From contig JBBIII010000025.1 in assembly GCA_037446575.1 (NCBI GenBank), positions 1 through 28,124 of the forward strand: DNA of 28,124 nt, written 5' to 3'. The position numbers and the translations under genes are program-made. The notes under the pieces are model-generated. The model saw nothing but the letters and a program-made list of their open reading frames with translations, was not told the DNA's origin and ran no database searches. The stretch's first letter is position 1; each line of letters starts with the position of its first letter. Shown in pieces: positions 25,673 to 28,124 of the stretch. Source of the DNA: JBBIII01 sp037446575. Its GTDB lineage: Bacteria > Bacteroidota > Ignavibacteria > UBA10030.

Positions 25673-26704
25673 ATGAAAAAGAAAATTAAATTTATATTAT
25701 TATCATTTGCATTAAGTATGTCAACATATTCTGTTTATGCGCAAAAAGTTGGCACAACTTCAATGCAATTCTTGAAAGTAATGCCTTGTGCGCGCGCTAC
25801 AGCAATGGGTGATGCTTATGTAGCATTGGCTACAGGAGCAGAAGCTGTATATTGGAATCCTGCCGGTATTGCATTGACGCAAGGAAATGAATTCTCTTCA
25901 TCTTATATAGATTGGATATTCGATTTCCAACAAGGCGCACTATCATACGCCATTTCGCTTGGAGATTTTGGCGCATTGGGATTTCAGGCGCATTATGTTG
26001 ATTATGGAACGATCGAAGAAGCGAGCATAGATGCAACTTACTTGACTAATTTCCCATATCCCGGTCTAACTGGTCGGCAATTTAAACCTTATAGTTATTT
26101 AATCGGTATAACTTATGGAAGAAGTCTTACAGATAGGTTTGCAACAGGCATAACTGTGAAATATGCACATGAATCTCTTTTCGATAGATCGGTGGCAAAG
26201 GGTTGGTCAGCTCGCACAGAAAATTATATCGATGTGAACACTTATTCTAACGGTATCTTATTCGATTTAGGTTTTTTATATGATACTGGATTTCGTACTA
26301 TTAGAATTGCCACATCGGTACAAAATTTTGGAGCCAACTTGAAATATGCGCAAGAAACAAGTTCTGCGCCCTTGCAATTTCGTTTAGGTATCGCTGCCGA
26401 TCTAATTGGATTCAACAGTGTATTATTCACGGAATCGGAAGATCGACTTACCGCTTCATTCGATCTTTTTCAACCGAATGATTATTCTCAACAAATGCAT
26501 GCAGGTTTAGAATATGAATTCTTTAAAATGTTAGCTTTTCGTATTGGATATAAGTTTAATTATGATTCTGAAAGTTATACGGCGGGCGCGGGAATTCATC
26601 AAAGAATTGGCGACTTTGATTTTTCATTTGATTATAGTTTCGGCTCGCTTGGCAAATATTTAGGAAATGTTCATCGAATTAGTTTAGGGGCAAGAATACA
26701 ATGA
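25673..26704 (+). CDS. PorV/PorQ-family outer-membrane beta-barrel protein
   Basis: A 343-residue exported barrel. The ATG at 25673 (AAGGAT upstream) is chosen over an in-frame TTG that overlaps the preceding stop; it gives the signal peptide MKKKIKFILLSFALSMSTYS, cleaved near YAQ. The mature start shows the family signature FLKVMPCARATAMGDAYVA and AVYWNPAGIAL, followed by a barrel repeat pattern and C-terminal ISLGARIQ. In the type IX system PorV is an outer-membrane partner that takes cargo with C-terminal domains from the SprA/Sov translocon. This copy lies directly after a gene whose product has a T9SS-like C-terminus, so a cargo-dedicated role is possible. The last codons overlap the next gene by four bases (ATGA). 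Confidence 0.85.
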   Translation: MKKKIKFILLSFALSMSTYSVYAQKVGTTSMQFLKVMPCARATAMGDAYVALATGAEAVYWNPAGIALTQGNEFSSSYIDWIFDFQQGALSYAISLGDFGALGFQAHYVDYGTIEEASIDATYLTNFPYPGLTGRQFKPYSYLIGITYGRSLTDRFATGITVKYAHESLFDRSVAKGWSARTENYIDVNTYSNGILFDLGFLYDTGFRTIRIATSVQNFGANLKYAQETSSAPLQFRLGIAADLIGFNSVLFTESEDRLTASFDLFQPNDYSQQMHAGLEYEFFKMLAFRIGYKFNYDSESYTAGAGIHQRIGDFDFSFDYSFGSLGKYLGNVHRISLGARIQ

Positions 26705-28124
26705 ATCAACCGTTATTAAAAATCGCATTTGTTATCAAACTAACAGTAGCTTGTTTCATGCTTATTGGACAAACCTTTGCTCAAGGTTACGGTTTGCCGC
26801 TGACAATGCAAGCTATAGATCATTTCTCTTTACATTCTACAGCATCCCGTTCCGCCGGCGGCATAACTGTCGGATTAGATAACGATGTTTCAATAATGTT
26901 CACTAATCCTGCTCTTATGCAGAATATCGGTGGTTTGCAATTATCTGTCGGTGGATTTTATCAGACTCAGGATGTAGAGCATACACAAAAATGGTATCCT
27001 TTAAGATATCTTCCCAATTTTAGTTTATTGATGGAAAGTCTAACAGATGGACTTCCAGATCCATCAAAACCTGATACAGTATATGATCGAAGTGCATATA
27101 TACAAAGACCCTATGATTCTATAAAACCTAATTGGTCAAATTCTAAAAAGAATAGATATCCAATTCAAGCTTTACTTGCAGTACCATTTTCTATTGAAGG
27201 AATAAAAATTGTAGCCGGAGTTGGTGCAGTCGAATATGCCAACTTAAATCATAATTTTCAAAACAATAATGTGCTCTCACCCTCATTGGGTTCACAAAGG
27301 CCGTATGCCATTCATCTTCCATATCCCAAAGATACCATTCATGTGGATTGGATGCAGTATCAACAAAAGCGAAGTGGTTCAATTTATGGATATGGAGGAG
27401 CTATATCGTTATCTCTTTCAGAAAAAATTACGTTTGGCTTTAGTGGTATGTTAATAAGCGGAAGTACAGATGATGAACAATCGTTTTTAGGAAGAGGGCG
27501 TTTAAGATTCTTTCAAGTCAACAATACCTATTTTTTCATTGCTGATTCTGTTGATTATAACGGCTCAGACAAAGGAACTTCTGATTATAAAGGGCAGGAA
27601 TTTAATATCAGCGGTTTATATCGAAGTAATTATATTAATTTGAGCTTTTCAGTAAAACCGCCGACTGAGATTACCAGAAAATATTCAGGTAAAATTGTAA
27701 GTAAAAATAAAGCCGGAATTTTGACATCAAATGTTTCGGGAAAGGAAGATAAAATTAAAATTCCATGGCGAAGCACGTTCGGTGTTTCACTTAATGTTAG
27801 GAGTAATTTTGTACTTGGTTTTGAGTATGACTGGCGACCTTATGCATCTGCCATTTATACTGACACAAATAATGTAGAATCAAAACCATGGCTTTCGAGT
27901 TCATTATATAAGGTTGGTGCAGAGTATCGACCAATAGAATGGTTAGCAATTAGAGCTGGAATGCGTCAACAATCAGAGGTTTTTGAACCGGAAGGCAATC
28001 CTTTGATTGGCGAAGCAGTTAAGTATTCAATTTACTCGGTTGGCTGTGGTTTTAAGTTTTCTGGTATTCGTTTGAACTTTGGTTATGAATTCTATGAAAT
28101 GAAATATCAGGATATGTGGGCAAC
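26701..28124 (+). CDS. Outer-membrane beta-barrel protein, PorV-related, cut by window end
   Basis: An open frame of 474 codons running off the window, so the C-terminus is missing. It begins MNQPLLKIAFVIKLTVACFM, a signal peptide ending FAQG near residue 28. The mature start has LHSTASRSAGGITVGLDNDV and IMFTNPALMQNIGG, a weaker version of the PorV signature (ATAMGDAYVA...WNPAG) in the preceding protein. Alternating strands such as YGYGGAISLSLSEKITFGFSGMLI and STFGVSLNVRSNFVLGFEYD fit a FadL/PorV-type transport barrel. The ATG overlaps the stop of the PorV-like gene (ATGA), implying coupled translation. Function unknown; it may form a pair with the upstream barrel. Confidence 0.75.
   Translation, partial: MNQPLLKIAFVIKLTVACFMLIGQTFAQGYGLPLTMQAIDHFSLHSTASRSAGGITVGLDNDVSIMFTNPALMQNIGGLQLSVGGFYQTQDVEHTQKWYPLRYLPNFSLLMESLTDGLPDPSKPDTVYDRSAYIQRPYDSIKPNWSNSKKNRYPIQALLAVPFSIEGIKIVAGVGAVEYANLNHNFQNNNVLSPSLGSQRPYAIHLPYPKDTIHVDWMQYQQKRSGSIYGYGGAISLSLSEKITFGFSGMLISGSTDDEQSFLGRGRLRFFQVNNTYFFIADSVDYNGSDKGTSDYKGQEFNISGLYRSNYINLSFSVKPPTEITRKYSGKIVSKNKAGILTSNVSGKEDKIKIPWRSTFGVSLNVRSNFVLGFEYDWRPYASAIYTDTNNVESKPWLSSSLYKVGAEYRPIEWLAIRAGMRQQSEVFEPEGNPLIGEAVKYSIYSVGCGFKFSGIRLNFGYEFYEMKYQDMWA

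Noticed and set aside
1..28124. CRISPR arrays, insertion sequences, rRNA, phage or toxin-antitoxin genes
   Set aside because: No regularly spaced repeats, transposase motifs, terminal inverted repeats or rRNA segments were seen on either strand.

Overview
The window is A+T-rich chromosomal DNA from a Gram-negative bacterium, most likely of the Ignavibacteriota/Bacteroidota lineage. The evidence is a type IX secretion (T9SS) C-terminal sorting domain carrying the FPNPFNP motif (PL9 protein, residue 711 onward), PorV/PorQ-family proteins, a TonB-dependent receptor with a carboxypeptidase-regulatory-like N-terminus, a di-haem type B succinate dehydrogenase, and many signal peptides ending in AQ. 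Two clear promoters fit TTGACt-17-TATAtT and many genes have AGGAG-type ribosome sites. That fits Ignavibacteria better than Bacteroidia, whose housekeeping promoters differ; the lineage call is an inference.

Layout. (1) 1-4239: a phosphate-type outer-membrane porin and a 52-residue membrane peptide on the minus strand, divergent from a PhoB/PhoR-like two-component pair. TTAACA-type direct repeats in the divergent region make a candidate Pho box. (2) 4289-8332, minus strand: a membrane protein with an HEAGH metallopeptidase motif, a secreted GH31 glycosidase, and an SRAP (YedK/HMCES-type) DNA-damage protein. (3) 8450-12605: tRNA-Asn with its own promoter and terminator, divergent from an apparent operon ybaB-recR-lipoprotein-lipoprotein-pheA-ftsX. 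(4) 12836-16190: sdhCAB. (5) 16513 to the window end: six closely spaced plus-strand genes. These are a PL9 pectate lyase with a T9SS sorting domain, a GH28 polygalacturonase, a TonB-dependent receptor, a 755-residue secreted protein of unknown function with a divergent T9SS-like C-terminus, a PorV-like barrel and a second barrel protein cut by the window edge.

Region 5 reads as a pectin-use locus. Secreted PL9 and GH28 enzymes would cut (poly)galacturonan, and the receptor would import the oligosaccharides. No SusD-like lipoprotein follows the receptor. Its place is taken by the 755-residue protein and the PorV-like pair, which makes this module the best candidate for an uncharacterised surface uptake or assembly system. 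Two dyads sharing the half-site TATTGCA flank a possible promoter upstream of the locus. No mobile elements, CRISPR arrays or rRNA genes were seen.
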